A stretch of 64,000 nucleotides of DNA from Halorubrum sp. Atlit-26R (GCF_003666015.1 NZ_QPLT01000011.1:54149-118148); one strand, 5' to 3'; numbered from the stretch's first letter, positions 50,385 through 59,749 are shown. The notes: generated from the letters alone by a model not told the origin. Translations and numbers: made by a program.

Positions 50385-51613
50385 CGCTCCCGGAGCCACG
50401 CCGCGACGGCCTCGGGGTCGGCGTCGAGGCCGCCGCCCTGCGCGAACGTCGGGCCGCCGCCCCCGCCGCCGCCGAACTCGTCGGTGACCGCGCCGACGAC
50501 GTCGCCCGCGTCGACGTCGACGTCGCTGGCGTCGCCGTCGGCGGCGACCACGACGAAGGGGGCGTCCCCCGTCCCGACCGCGGCGAGGGCGTCGGGGCCG
50601 CCGTCGCTCCCGACCGCCTCGGTCGCCGGCTCCCGGAGCTCGTTCGGATCGGCGTCGTCGACGACCCCGATCGCCCAGCGGGCGCCGTCGACCTCGGTGA
50701 CCGGGAGGTCGCGAAGGCGGGCCGCGAGCAGCTCCTCGCGGGCGTCCCGGAGGTCCGCCTCCAGCCGATCGGCCTCGTCGCGGAGGCGGGAGACGGCGTC
50801 CGGGAGGTCGCCGACGCGCGCGTCGAGCGTCGTCGCGGCGTCGAGCGCGGCGGCGTGGACCGCGCCGAGCTCGTCGATGGCGGTCGGGCCGACCGCGAAC
50901 TCGACGCGGGTCACGCCCTCGCCGGGGTTCGACCGCTCCAGCACCGTCACCGGTCCGATCTCCGACGTGTTCGCGACGTGGGTCCCGCCGCAGGCGGCGA
51001 CGTCCCAGGGGTCACCCTCGGCGCCGACGGTGACGACCCGGACCGCGTCGCCGCCGCTCATCGCGCCCTCCTCCGTCTTGGTGTTGAACGCGATGCCGTC
51101 GATCTCGCGAGCCTCCTCGGCCGAGTGGGTCGCCCACGAGACGGGCAGCGAGTCCCAGACCGCGCGGTTGGCGAGCCGCTCTAACTCGATCAGGTCGCCG
51201 TCGCCCAGCGGCTCGGCGGTCGTCAGGTCGACGCGGACCTTCGTCTCGGAGATGTCGAAGCCGGCGTAGCCGAGGTCGTCTGCGATCCGGCGCGCAGCCC
51301 CGTACAGCACGTGCGAGGCGGTGTGCGCCCGGGCGCAGTAGGTGCGAAAGGCGTCGTCGACGAGGCCCGTGACGGCGTCGCCGGGCGCGAGGCCGACCTC
51401 GGCGTCCGGGTCGAGCGCGTGGACGACCGCCCCGTCGCGCTCGACCACGTCGTCGACGAGGTGGCCGTCGAGCGTCCCTCGGTCGGCGGGCTGGCCGCCC
51501 GACTCGGGGTAGAAGTACGTCTCGTCGAGGACGACCTCGCGGCCGTCGACGGACTCGACCGTCGCTTCGAACTCCCGGACCGTCGGCTCGGCCGGCGCGC
51601 GTGAAGCGGTCAT
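50381..51613 (-). CDS. alaX: Alanyl-tRNA editing hydrolase, AlaX-L type
   Basis: 410 residues. Editing domain with zinc ligands: HTASHVLYGAAR (HxxxH) and DVAACGGTHVANTSEIGPV (CxxxH). A C-terminal half with a coiled coil (EADLRDAREELLAARLRDL) ends in a DHHA1-like domain (GGGGGGPTFAQGGGLDADPE). Hydrolyses Ser-tRNA-Ala or Gly-tRNA-Ala that AlaRS mischarges. The start MTASRAPAEPTVREFEATVE follows a Met at 51613. Dispersed element copy C begins 47 bp upstream. Confidence 0.92.
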   Translation of the reverse strand: MTASRAPAEPTVREFEATVESVDGREVVLDETYFYPESGGQPADRGTLDGHLVDDVVERDGAVVHALDPDAEVGLAPGDAVTGLVDDAFRTYCARAHTASHVLYGAARRIADDLGYAGFDISETKVRVDLTTAEPLGDGDLIELERLANRAVWDSLPVSWATHSAEEAREIDGIAFNTKTEEGAMSGGDAVRVVTVGAEGDPWDVAACGGTHVANTSEIGPVTVLERSNPGEGVTRVEFAVGPTAIDELGAVHAAALDAATTLDARVGDLPDAVSRLRDEADRLEADLRDAREELLAARLRDLPVTEVDGARWAIGVVDDADPNELREPATEAVGSDGGPDALAAVGTGDAPFVVVAADGDASDVDVDAGDVVGAVTDEFGGGGGGGPTFAQGGGLDADPEAVAAWLRER

Positions 51614-51659
51614 TAGCGGGTCGTGGAGGCGGGCGGATAAATAGGTGGCCGCCGCGGTA

Positions 51660-52092
51660 TCGCTTATAAATAAGCGAGGCGGTGCGGCGGTGACTGGTGT
51701 GGCGGTGCGGTGGCGCGTGCCTGCGAGCGGCCGATAGGCCGCGAGGAGCACGCGCGAGGGACGCCGCGAGCGAAGCGAGCGGCGAGGCTGGGGAGGCGTG
51801 AGGTGCTGTGCGGTGCGGGGTGGGACTCGAAGGGGCAGCCGGGAGGGCGGCGTAGGCGACGCAAGCACCGCAGGGAGCGAGTGAAACGAGCGACCGAGGA
51901 GCGCAGCGAGCGTACGACGGCCTCCCGGCTGGGGCTTCGGCGGTGTTCGTCGTCGATCCGCCCGCAACGATTTATAAATGAGCGGCTATGGCTTCGGCGG
52001 TGTTCGTCGTCGATCCGCCCGCAACGATTTATAAATGAGCGGCTATGGCTTCGGGAGTGTTCACTGCCCATCCGCAATCGATCATAAATGAG
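51660..52092 (-). repeat. Dispersed structured element, copy C (reverse orientation)
   Basis: Left end is the palindrome TCGCTTATAAATAAGCGA (51660-51677); then the conserved body with CGGTGGCGCGTGCCTGCGAG (51708) and GCGGGGTGGGACTCGAAGGG (near 51818). The right end has a 57-bp tandem unit in two to three iterations (GCAACGATTTATAAATGAGC at 51964 and 52021, and a partial one at 52074). The last partial unit is followed at once by the small membrane-protein gene. All modules match copies A and B. No open frame is conserved among copies. Confidence 0.82.
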
Positions 52093-52112
52093 CGACACGC
52101 CACCCGTCGATA

Positions 52113-52121
52113 GTTTATTTT
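52113..52121 (+). promoter_or_regulatory. TATA box for the 84-aa gene
   Basis: GTTTATTTT lies about 27 bp upstream of the ATG at 52145, supporting that start over an ATG at 52088 inside the repeat-derived sequence. Confidence 0.55.
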
Positions 52122-52144
52122 TGCCGGCCAACGCACGGGATGAT

Positions 52145-52399
52145 ATGTCGCCCTCCGACGAATCGAACGAGGAACAGATACGCGCAATAGTCCGCGAGGA
52201 GGTCACCAGAACGGCCCGGACACTCGTCGGGACCGTCCTCTGGACGCTGCTCTCCATCTTCACGGTGTTGGTTGGAATTCAGCTGGTCCAGTTCGCGCTG
52301 TACGCGGCGTCCGCCGCCGCAGCCGCGGGGTTCGTCCTCGCCGGAGCGGTCGTGACCGGGTCGAGTCTCTACCTGCTGTATCTCACACACTGGGCGTAG
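52145..52399 (+). CDS. Small two-TM membrane protein, 84 aa
   Basis: MSPSDESNEEQIRAIVREEV is hydrophilic; two TM helices follow (TVLWTLLSIFTVLVGIQLVQ; AAAAGFVLAGAVVTGSSLYL). The upstream ATG at 52088 would add 19 residues but lies upstream of the TATA element. Family unrecognised. Its promoter region abuts repeat copy C, so the element could affect its expression. Confidence 0.65.
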   Translation: MSPSDESNEEQIRAIVREEVTRTARTLVGTVLWTLLSIFTVLVGIQLVQFALYAASAAAAAGFVLAGAVVTGSSLYLLYLTHWA

Positions 52400-52517
52400 T
52401 GTCCGTGCTTGGAGATCCGGCGCGCGAACGCGACCGGGACCAGAATCGAACGCCAACAGCGCCGACTACTCGAGAGTCGCGATCACCGATAAATAACACG
52501 TGAAAACCGCGTCGCGC

Positions 52518-52718
52518 TCAGCCCTCGAGCTCGAACGCGACCTCGACTTCGGCCTGGTACTCGCGCTCGGCGTCCCCCTGAAGCTCGACCCCGAACTCCT
52601 CTACTTCCGCCCAGTAGACGTTTTCGAGGGTGTCTTCCGCGCGGTCGATGGCCTCGTCGGCCGCGGCGTCGAAGCTCTCGTCGCTCGTCCCGATCAGCGT
52701 GATTTTCTTGAACACCAT
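52518..52718 (-). CDS. Dodecin, 66 aa
   Basis: [20 protein letters not shown] and [17 protein letters not shown] match haloarchaeal dodecin closely. Twelve subunits form a hollow sphere that stores riboflavin or other flavins; the conserved Trp of the flavin sandwich is present ([14 protein letters not shown]). Haloarchaeal dodecin is known to bind riboflavin. About 75 bp separate it from the next gene upstream. Confidence 0.92.
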   Translation of the reverse strand: MVFKKITLIGTSDESFDAAADEAIDRAEDTLENVYWAEVEEFGVELQGDAEREYQAEVEVAFELEG

Positions 52719-52792
52719 GTCGCATGCTGGTAGGACGCACGAGGGGATAAAAATACGCGTCCGCGGAGGCAGCGGGCGGACCCGCCGCTCGG

Positions 52793-53131
52793 TTACGGGC
52801 TGCCGGGCGCGCCTTCCATCACGGCGAAGTCCTCGCCGTCGTGGTCGATGCCGATGACCGCCCAGTCGTACGGCGGTTTCGCGGAGACGAGCCGGTCTTG
52901 GAGGTCGCTCGCGCGGTCGCGCCACGTGACGAAACACCGGAGCCGCGCCGGGTCGCCCCCGTCTGCGAGATACGGGTCGAGCTCGTCGTCGTCCATACAC
53001 AGCACCGTCACGAACACGCGCCGCCACTTGCGTTCCGCGACGAACTCTCGTCCGCCGTCGGAGACGGTGTATCCCAGTTCGCGGAAGACGTCTCTGGCCT
53101 CGGTCGTCGGGGGGATGCTCGCAGTGGCCAT
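52793..53131 (-). CDS. Conserved haloarchaeal protein, 112 aa
   Basis: Soluble acidic protein of alpha/beta type ([79 protein letters not shown]). Likely one of the numbered haloarchaeal DUFs (DUF7116-like, unsure). No enzymatic motif. ATG at 53131 is the only nearby start. Confidence 0.65.
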   Translation of the reverse strand: MATASIPPTTEARDVFRELGYTVSDGGREFVAERKWRRVFVTVLCMDDDELDPYLADGGDPARLRCFVTWRDRASDLQDRLVSAKPPYDWAVIGIDHDGEDFAVMEGAPGSP

Positions 53132-53234
53132 CTACCTCGAAGTTCGGCACCATCCGTGATAAACTTTCTCACGATTTCGATCGCGGAGAATCGGCGGGGC
53201 CGTCGGGAACCGTCCGGAGCGCAGCGAACGCGGC

Positions 53235-53480
53235 TCACTCGTGGGCCGCGTCCCACTCGTCCGGCTTCCGGAGGTTCCCGCACGCGGTACACTGGATCCG
53301 CCCCATCGTGTCCATCGCGGTGTCGAAGGAGCCGCAGTTGCCGCAGCGGAACCCCCAGCGGGACTCGCCCGCCTCGTCCTCGAACACGAGGTAGAAGGGC
53401 CCGTCCGCGCCGCGCTCGGTGCGCGACCGGTCGGTGTACACCCGCTCGCCGCTCGGCGTCGTCGACGCTTCCAAGCTCAT
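53235..53480 (-). CDS. Zinc-ribbon protein (DUF5816-like), 81 aa
   Basis: C-terminal zinc ribbon with FRCGNCGSFDTAMDTMGRIQ followed by CTACGNLRKPDEWDAAHE: two CxxC pairs about 17 residues apart. The N-terminal half (YLVFEDEAGESRWGF) is beta-rich. Similar short proteins occur throughout haloarchaea; no assigned role. Confidence 0.7.
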   Translation of the reverse strand: MSLEASTTPSGERVYTDRSRTERGADGPFYLVFEDEAGESRWGFRCGNCGSFDTAMDTMGRIQCTACGNLRKPDEWDAAHE

Positions 53481-53588
53481 GGCGTCCCGTACCCTCCCGA
53501 GCGACTTAAGCGGCGGACTCGCGCGTCGGAGGGAAACGAAGGGTGACGAAGGAAAACGAAGGAAATCCGGGAATCGGACCGCGGCCCG

Positions 53589-53963
53589 CTACGTCCGGAA
53601 CGACTCGCCGCAGCCGCACTCCGAGACGACGTTCGGGTTCTCGACCTCGAAGCCGGCCGCCTGCAGCCCGTGCTCGTAGTCGAGCGTGCTCCCGCCGATG
53701 TAGTTCTTGCTCGCGGGATCGACGAACACCCGGAGCCCGTGATGCTCCACGACGAGGTCGTCGTCCTCCGGTTCGGTGTCGAAGCGCATCCCGTACGACA
53801 GCCCCGCGCAGCCGCCCTGCTGGACGAACAGCCGCAGCCCGGCGATGTCGGTGTCGAACCCCTCGCCCTCCAGGAGCGAGAGCGCCTCCTCGGCGGCGTC
53901 GGGGGTCACCTCGATCGCCGGGTCGTTCCCCTCGGTCCCGGTGTCGGCCGGTTCGGTACTCAT
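53589..53963 (-). CDS. HesB/IscA-family iron-sulfur cluster carrier
   Basis: 124 residues. The three family cysteines are present: QQGGCAGLSYGMRFDTEPED and the C-terminal SECGCGESF. Conserved DPASKNYIGGSTLDYEHGLQ. A-type carrier that inserts [4Fe-4S] or [2Fe-2S] clusters into apoproteins. The acidic N-terminal extension is haloarchaeal. No isc or suf operon is nearby. Confidence 0.92.
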   Translation of the reverse strand: MSTEPADTGTEGNDPAIEVTPDAAEEALSLLEGEGFDTDIAGLRLFVQQGGCAGLSYGMRFDTEPEDDDLVVEHHGLRVFVDPASKNYIGGSTLDYEHGLQAAGFEVENPNVVSECGCGESFRT

Positions 53964-54046
53964 GCGAACGCGTTCGGTACGGACACTCAAAACCCTGCCG
54001 GCGGGCGCGGACCGATCGGTCGTCTCGGGCGTCGAGGGTCTCGCGC

Positions 54047-55246
54047 TCACGGCGTCTCCCCCCGCGATCCGGGACCCCCCGCGTCGGCGTCCGGATCGAC
54101 GCCGGGCTCCGCGTCGGCCCCCGGATCGCGGGGGATTTCGCCGTCGCGAGCGGGTGATTCGCCGTCGCGAGAAGGGGCCGCCGGAGGCGACCCGGCGGCG
54201 TTCGCGACGGTCACGTCGCGCTTCGGGTACGGGATCTCGATCCCGGCGTCGCCGAGCGCCACGTACAGCGCGCGGTTGAGCTCGTGTTGCGCGCGGCGGC
54301 GACGGGTCGGACCGTTCACCCAGCAGAGGAGCTCGTACTGGAGCGCGGAGTCGCCGAACGAGCGGAAGCGGGCGCGGGGTTTCGGCGAGTCGAGGACGAG
54401 CGGCTCCCCGGCCAGAACCTCCATAGCGAGCGCCTCGAACTCGTCCACGTCGGTCCCGTAGGCGACGCCGATCGGGACCCGCACGCGGCGGCGGCGCTGC
54501 GGCGCCGACTCGTTCGTCACCTTCGCGGCGTTGAGCGCCGCGTTCGGCACCGTCACCAGCACCTCGTCGCGGGTGAGCAGCGTCGTCGAGCGCACGCCGA
54601 CCTTGATCACGGTCCCGGCGGTCCCGTCGTCTAAGACGATGTAGTCGCCGATCTTGTACGTGTCGTCGAAGTACAGCGCGATCCCGCCGAAGAAGTTCGC
54701 CACCGTGTCCTTCGCCGCGAAGCCGACCGTGATGCCCGCGACCCCCGCCGCGCCGAGCAGCGGCGTGATCTCGATGCCCCACAGCCACAGCAGGGTGCCG
54801 ACGCTCCCGACCAGCACCGCGAGCGTCCAGACGTTCGAGAAGACGGGCGCGAAGTCGAACCGGCCTCCCTCCGCGTTGACCGCGGCGACGACCCGGTTCA
54901 CGACCGCGTTGGCCGCGTACGCCCAGACGAGGACGATCACCGAAAGCGACGGGCGCCCGAACACCGCGTCGAGCAACTGCGGCTCCACGAGCACCGACGC
55001 GCGCACCGCGGGGACCTGCGTGAGCACGAACACCCCCGCGAGCGCCGCGGTGACGACGAGCGGCGCCCGCAGCGAGGCGATGACGATGTCGTCGTACCCG
55101 GTGTCCGTGTGTGAGACGTAGCGCCGAGCGAACCGGAGGACGACGAACTCCATCCCGAGGGCGGCGACGACCGAGATGAGGAGGACGGCGACCGTCGCCT
55201 CGACCGCGGTGAAGCCCTCGAACAGCGCCGCGAGCGACGGAATCAT
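54047..55246 (-). CDS. Small-conductance mechanosensitive channel (MscS family)
   Basis: 399 residues. Several N-terminal TM helices, then the MscS pore and beta domain: LLGAAGVAGITVGFAAKDTV, NFFGGIALYFDDTYKIGDYI, DDGTAGTVIKVGVRSTTLLT and VTVPNAALNAAKVTNESAPQ. C-terminal mixed domain with IPYPKRDVTV, then an acidic tail of about 50 residues. Releases turgor on osmotic down-shock. Stands alone. Confidence 0.93.
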   Translation of the reverse strand: MIPSLAALFEGFTAVEATVAVLLISVVAALGMEFVVLRFARRYVSHTDTGYDDIVIASLRAPLVVTAALAGVFVLTQVPAVRASVLVEPQLLDAVFGRPSLSVIVLVWAYAANAVVNRVVAAVNAEGGRFDFAPVFSNVWTLAVLVGSVGTLLWLWGIEITPLLGAAGVAGITVGFAAKDTVANFFGGIALYFDDTYKIGDYIVLDDGTAGTVIKVGVRSTTLLTRDEVLVTVPNAALNAAKVTNESAPQRRRRVRVPIGVAYGTDVDEFEALAMEVLAGEPLVLDSPKPRARFRSFGDSALQYELLCWVNGPTRRRRAQHELNRALYVALGDAGIEIPYPKRDVTVANAAGSPPAAPSRDGESPARDGEIPRDPGADAEPGVDPDADAGGPGSRGETP

Positions 55247-55339
55247 GTCACTCGGAACGCGACAGTGCGAGATAACCGTTTCTGCGGCGCCGCCGGTGCG
55301 GATCTGCGTCGAGACCGGCCGAGCCGACCGCCCCCGCCG

Positions 55340-56617
55340 CTACTCGAAGCGCTTCCGCACGCTCTCGGCGTGCGCCTCTAACCCCTCCGCCTCGGCGAGC
55401 GTCGTGATCGTGTCGGAGAGGTCGCCGAGCGCGTCGCGGTCGAGCCGCTGGACCGTCGACGACCGGAGGAACGTGTCGACGGAGAGCCCGCCGTAGCGCT
55501 TCGCGCCGCCGTTCGTCGGCAGCACGTGGTTCGTCCCGGCCGCGTAGTCCCCGGCGGCGACCGGCGAGTACGGGCCGAAGAAGACGGAGCCGGCGTTGGT
55601 GATCCGGTCTAAGAGCGCCTCGTCGTCCTCGGCCACGATCGAGAGGTGTTCGGCGGCGTACTCCTCGGCGAAGAGGACCGCCTCGGGCATCGACCGCGCG
55701 TGAAGCACGCCCGAGGCCTCGTTGTCGAGCGCGGCCCGGATCGTCTCCTCGCGGTCGCGTGCGGCCGCCTGCGCCTCGACCGCGTCGGCGACGGCCGCGG
55801 CGAGGTCGGCGTCGTCGGTGACCGCGACGACCGAGGCGTTCGGGTCGTGCTCGGCCTGCGCGACGAGGTCGGCCGCGACGAGGTCGGGGTCGGCGGTCTC
55901 GTCGGCGAGGACCAGCACCTCGCTCGGGCCGGCGAGGAAGTCGATCTCGACGTCGCCCTGCACGATCGACTTCGCGGCCGTGACCCACTTGTTGCCCGGC
56001 CCCACGACCTTCTGGACCCGCGTCACCGTCTCCGTCCCGTACGCGAGCGCGGCGATGGCCTGCGCGCCGCCGGCCTGGTACACCGCGTCGGCCCCCGCCT
56101 CGTGGATCGCCGCGAGGGTGACCGGGTTCAGCTCCTCCGCGGGCGGGGTCGCGACCGCGACGTGGTCGACGCCGGCGACGACCGCGGGGATCACGCCCAT
56201 CAGCGCGCTGGAGGGGTACGCGGCCGCGCCGCCGGGCACGTACACCCCGGCGCGGTCGATCGGGCGGAAGCGGCGGCCCAGCTCGCGGCCGCCGAAGTCG
56301 TCGCGCCAGTCCTCGGGGCGCTGCCGCTCGTGGAACTCGCGCACGTTCGCGGCCGCCTCCTGGACCGCGTCGAGGACGGGGGCGTCCGCGTCTGCCAGCT
56401 CCTCGTGCGCCCGTTCCGCGTCGTCCGTCACGTCGACGTTGCCGACGGCGACGCCGTCGAACTCCTCCGCGAACTCGCGGACCGCGACGTCGCCCTCCTC
56501 GCGGACCCGCTCGACGATCTCCCGCACGTCTTCGCGGACCCCCTCGACCCCGGCGTCGCGCTCGAAGAACGCGCGCCGCTCGGCGGGCGAGAGGTCCGCG
56601 ACGGTTCGTACGTCCAT
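55340..56617 (-). CDS. hisD: Histidinol dehydrogenase
   Basis: 425 residues, normal length. Signatures: RAGVYVPGGAAAYPSSALMG, VVGPGNKWVTAAKSIVQGDV, DFLAGPSEVLVLADETADPD, AQAEHDPNASVVAVT, and YAAGTNHVLPTNGGAKRYGG. Last two steps of histidine biosynthesis, NAD-dependent oxidation of L-histidinol, zinc enzyme. No other his gene is adjacent, as often in haloarchaea. Confidence 0.95.
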   Translation of the reverse strand: MDVRTVADLSPAERRAFFERDAGVEGVREDVREIVERVREEGDVAVREFAEEFDGVAVGNVDVTDDAERAHEELADADAPVLDAVQEAAANVREFHERQRPEDWRDDFGGRELGRRFRPIDRAGVYVPGGAAAYPSSALMGVIPAVVAGVDHVAVATPPAEELNPVTLAAIHEAGADAVYQAGGAQAIAALAYGTETVTRVQKVVGPGNKWVTAAKSIVQGDVEIDFLAGPSEVLVLADETADPDLVAADLVAQAEHDPNASVVAVTDDADLAAAVADAVEAQAAARDREETIRAALDNEASGVLHARSMPEAVLFAEEYAAEHLSIVAEDDEALLDRITNAGSVFFGPYSPVAAGDYAAGTNHVLPTNGGAKRYGGLSVDTFLRSSTVQRLDRDALGDLSDTITTLAEAEGLEAHAESVRKRFE

Positions 56618-56722
56618 ACGCGCCGTCGGGGACGGCGGGGCAAGGGCGTTCCGACTCGGCCGAGCCGCGCGCACGCTCGGTGGACGTCGGGGTCGGCCGC
56701 GCGGACGCGACCGCCCGTCGAC

Positions 56723-56932
56723 TTAGGTCAGCCGGCGGATCCCGGTCGCGTCGAGGACGGCGAGGACGACGAGGACGGCCATGAGCGCGGCCGCCGCGAA
56801 GAGGACGGGGGACGACACGGCGACGGCGACCTCGTAGGGGGCCACCAGCCGGGTCACGCCGCGGAGGAGGAAGGAGACGAACACGAGGCCGAAGGCGGCG
56901 ACCGCGAGCGAGACGAACCGGGAGCGGTCCAT
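56723..56932 (-). CDS. Small two-TM membrane protein, 69 aa
   Basis: MDRSRFVSLAVAAFGLVFVS then a second helix (VLFAAAALMAVLVVLAVLDA). It begins eight bases after the crtB-like stop, so it is likely co-transcribed. Function unknown; possibly a partner of carotenoid/membrane synthesis. Confidence 0.6.
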   Translation of the reverse strand: MDRSRFVSLAVAAFGLVFVSFLLRGVTRLVAPYEVAVAVSSPVLFAAAALMAVLVVLAVLDATGIRRLT

Positions 56933-56940
56933 GCGGCTGC

Positions 56941-57906
56941 TCAGTCCGTCTGCGGGACGCCCGCGCCGTGCGGGCCGTGCCCGTGGCGGTCGCGGCGGGG
57001 CTCGAAGTCGGTACACATGTCGTAGAACACCGCCTCGGGGTCCTTGTTCCACTGCCACTTCCAGCGCGTGCGGACGAGCAGCGACAGCTTCCGGGTGAGC
57101 GACAGCTCGGGGGTGGTCGAGACGGTGTCGTAGCCGCGGTTCCGGATGAGGCGGTGGTGGTCGACGTACAGCACCGCCGAGAGCAGCACCGCGAGCTGGC
57201 AGTCCTCGGGGAGGTACTTGATCCCCGCGACGCCCTCCTCGTAGAGCCGCTCGGTGCGGGCCATCTCCTCGCGGATCGCGGCCGCGACGTCCTCGTCGAA
57301 CTCCAGATCGAGGATCTGCTGCTCTCTCACGCCGTGGCGGCGGAGCGTCTCCAAGGGGAGGTAGATCCGGTCGCGCTCGACGACGTCCTCGCGCACGTCC
57401 CGGAGGAAGTTCGTCATCTGGAACGCCTCGCCGAGCTTCGTCGCGTGCGGGAGCGCCTCGGCCTCCTGCTCCGGGTCGAGGTCCATGATCGCCGTCATCA
57501 TGCGCCCGACGGCGGCCGCGGAGCCGTCCATGTACGCCTCGAGGTCCGCGTACGTCTCGTAGCGGTCGGTGTCGATGTCGCTCGCCATCGCGTCCACGAA
57601 CGAGTGGACGTCCCCGTCGGGGATGTCGTTGCGCTCGACCACCTCGGCGAACGCCTCTAAGACGGGGTCGTCGGTCGGCTCCTCGCCGAGCGCGGCCGCC
57701 CGGAGCCGGTCGAGTTCGGCCCGCTGCTCGGCGGGCGTTCCGGTGTCCTCGGCGTCGACGACCTCGTCGGCGATGCGGAAGAATCCGTACAGCACGTACG
57801 TCGGATGGCGGATCCGCTGGGGCAGCAGCCGGGTCGCGACGTGGAACGTCTTCCCGGTGCGCCGCTGGATCCGCTTGCTCCGGGCAACCTGTTTTTGCTC
57901 TACCAT
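56941..57906 (-). CDS. crtB: Phytoene synthase
   Basis: 321 residues. Trans-isoprenyl diphosphate synthase (squalene/phytoene) fold: first Asp-rich motif FRIADEVVDAEDTG, second motif NFLRDVREDVVERDRIYLP, with conserved YLPEDCQLAVLLSAVLY. Condenses two geranylgeranyl diphosphates to phytoene, the first step to bacterioruberin. Head of a two-gene unit with the small membrane protein. Confidence 0.93.
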   Translation of the reverse strand: MVEQKQVARSKRIQRRTGKTFHVATRLLPQRIRHPTYVLYGFFRIADEVVDAEDTGTPAEQRAELDRLRAAALGEEPTDDPVLEAFAEVVERNDIPDGDVHSFVDAMASDIDTDRYETYADLEAYMDGSAAAVGRMMTAIMDLDPEQEAEALPHATKLGEAFQMTNFLRDVREDVVERDRIYLPLETLRRHGVREQQILDLEFDEDVAAAIREEMARTERLYEEGVAGIKYLPEDCQLAVLLSAVLYVDHHRLIRNRGYDTVSTTPELSLTRKLSLLVRTRWKWQWNKDPEAVFYDMCTDFEPRRDRHGHGPHGAGVPQTD

Positions 57907-58066
57907 GCTGACCTCGGAGGGTCGGCGTGGAGGATCACGTACGGGTCGCCCATCATGGAAGAAAGGTCGGCCTCCAAGAACATAACAGTTCGCACGACCC
58001 AGTCTGGTTCTCCGTCACCCCTGTTAACTCCGGCGACCGGACGCGGCGCGAGAGGCGACCGGCAGC

Positions 58067-58198
58067 TCAGTAGAACGTGTCGCTACAGTCGTAGACGACG
58101 CCGTGAGCCGGACAGACGTACTTACAGTGCCGGTGGTACATCGGCGTCTCGCAGACCGGGCACGGGCGGCCGCCGTCGTTTCCCGATTCGTCGCTCAC
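58067..58198 (-). CDS. Zinc-finger microprotein, 43 aa
   Basis: Starts at GTG (58198). Cys residues in CPVCETPM and HCKYVCPAHGVVYDCSDTFY make one or two zinc knuckles. Resembles HVO_2523-type small zinc-finger proteins of haloarchaea, which are conserved but uncharacterised. No upstream ATG; the GTG start reading SDESGNDGG is the family-like one. Confidence 0.7.
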   Translation of the reverse strand: MSDESGNDGGRPCPVCETPMYHRHCKYVCPAHGVVYDCSDTFY

Positions 58199-58324
58199 GG
58201 CGGAGCCACGCGGTCGAGGGGCAAAACCCTGTCCTCCGGTCCGGCCGCCGCGACACCTGACCAGTCAGTCGTCCGGGATCGGTCGACCGCGAACCGATTG
58301 GCTGTCGCCCGGCTCCGAGCCCGA

Positions 58325-58876
58325 TCAGCTGTCGGCCAGCCGGCCGTAGACGGACCGAGCCACCCGCTCCTCGCCGAACGGGAGCGTCAACACGCCCTCC
58401 CAGTCGGAGCCGGTGAGCGCGTCGACCGTCTCCCCGTCGAGCTCGACGCGCCGCACCTCGGTCCCGTCGAGCGTCATCGACACCACGAACGCCGCCGGGT
58501 CGTCGGTCGCGCCGGCCTCGTCGAGCCGGGTCCGGAACGTCTCGACGCCCGCGTCGGGGAGCACGACCTGAACGAGGTACTCGCCCTCCTCGGCGAAGAC
58601 GCCCTTGACGCGGTCGAGGTCGCTCGCGTCGAACAGCAGCGCGTCGGTCCCGTCGTCGCCGGTCAGCCGCGCCTCGAACGGCGCGTCCGGGTCGACCGCG
58701 GCCGATTCGGGACCGTCGTCGGCCTCCTCCGAACCCCCACCGGCCGGGCCCGATCCGCCGCCGAGCCCGCCGACCGCCTCGCCGTCCGTCACCGTCGCCG
58801 CGCCCGCGAAGCCGACGGCGCCGACCGCGCAGGCCGCGCCGAGGCCGCCGAGCACGCCCCGCCGAGAGATGTCCAT
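58325..58876 (-). CDS. Tat-exported protein of unknown role, 183 aa
   Basis: MDISRRGVLGGLGAACAVGA is a Tat signal (twin Arg, hydrophobic core, then AGAATVTDG). After a Gly/Ser/Glu linker the mature part is beta-rich (FEARLTGDDGTDALLFDAS; YLVQVVLPDAGVETFRTRL; AAFVVSMTLDGTEVRRVEL). No cofactor motif. Fits many small haloarchaeal secreted proteins. Confidence 0.7.
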   Translation of the reverse strand: MDISRRGVLGGLGAACAVGAVGFAGAATVTDGEAVGGLGGGSGPAGGGSEEADDGPESAAVDPDAPFEARLTGDDGTDALLFDASDLDRVKGVFAEEGEYLVQVVLPDAGVETFRTRLDEAGATDDPAAFVVSMTLDGTEVRRVELDGETVDALTGSDWEGVLTLPFGEERVARSVYGRLADS

Positions 58877-59004
58877 ACCTCGCGGTTCCGGCGAGCGGTA
58901 AAAAGGGTTACACGCCGATTTCCGCGCGCGATAATTTCGGCGGCCGGAACGTTCGCGCTCGGCGGGAAGCCGCGACCGTGCGGACGGTGACGGGTCGACC
59001 GCGA

Positions 59005-59577
59005 CTACTCGAACGCGACCTCGTCCCGGTTCGTCGTCTCGCCGAACAGCCAGTCGGCGTGATCGACGGCGTACTCGCGGTGCTCCTCGGTGATGTAGCC
59101 GAGCGCGTCCTCGACGACGACGGGTCGGTAGTCGCGGAGCCCCGCGCTGCCGGCGGTGTGGAGGACGCAGACGTTCGCGAGCGTGCCGCAGATCAGCAGG
59201 TCGTCGATTCCGTGCGCGTCGAGGTACCCCTCCAGGTCGGTCTGATAGAAGGCGTCGTAGGTGTGCTTCTCGACGACGTGGTCGCCGTCGCGCACGTCGA
59301 GGTCGGCGACGAGTTCGGCGTCCCACGACCCCTCGACGACGTGTTCGCCCCACCGGTCGAACTCGTCGTAGTAGTGCGTCTCGTCGAACTGTTCGGGCGG
59401 GTGGACGTCGCGGGTGTAGACGACGCTCGCGCCGGCCTCGCGGGCGCGGTCGACGAGCGCCGTCACCGGCTCGACCGCCGCCTCGCTCGGCTCGGCGTAG
59501 AGGCTCCCGTCGGGGTGACAGAACCCGTTTTGCATGTCGACGACGACAACCGCGGTATCGGTCGGATCGAACGCCAT
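59005..59577 (-). CDS. Isochorismatase-family hydrolase, nicotinamidase-like
   Basis: 190 residues. Catalytic triad in context: Asp in VVVVDMQNGFCHPDGSLY, Lys in HVVEKHTYDAFYQTDLEGY, Cys in LLICGTLANVCVLHTAG. Cis-peptide-type turn follows. Nicotinamide to nicotinate is plausible because a nicotinate phosphoribosyltransferase lies 2 kb away. But the zinc triad of classic PncA is not fully certain, so other amide substrates are possible. Confidence 0.85.
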   Translation of the reverse strand: MAFDPTDTAVVVVDMQNGFCHPDGSLYAEPSEAAVEPVTALVDRAREAGASVVYTRDVHPPEQFDETHYYDEFDRWGEHVVEGSWDAELVADLDVRDGDHVVEKHTYDAFYQTDLEGYLDAHGIDDLLICGTLANVCVLHTAGSAGLRDYRPVVVEDALGYITEEHREYAVDHADWLFGETTNRDEVAFE

Positions 59578-59749
59578 ACCGGAGGTTGGCGCGCGGGGGC
59601 CAAAAACCGTCGTCCCCGACGCGAGAGCGCGCGACGAGAGCGCGGCACCCGACCGCCGCCGCGAGCCGTCGAACCGCGCCAAAAAATCCGCCGGCCGCGG
59701 CGCCGAAGGAACCGACAAACTACTTACCGGCGCGTCCGATACGCTTCGT

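Noticed and set aside
51964..52092. 57-bp tandem repeats as a CRISPR array
   Set aside because: Only two or three units per locus, the would-be spacers are repeated too, and no leader or cas genes are nearby.
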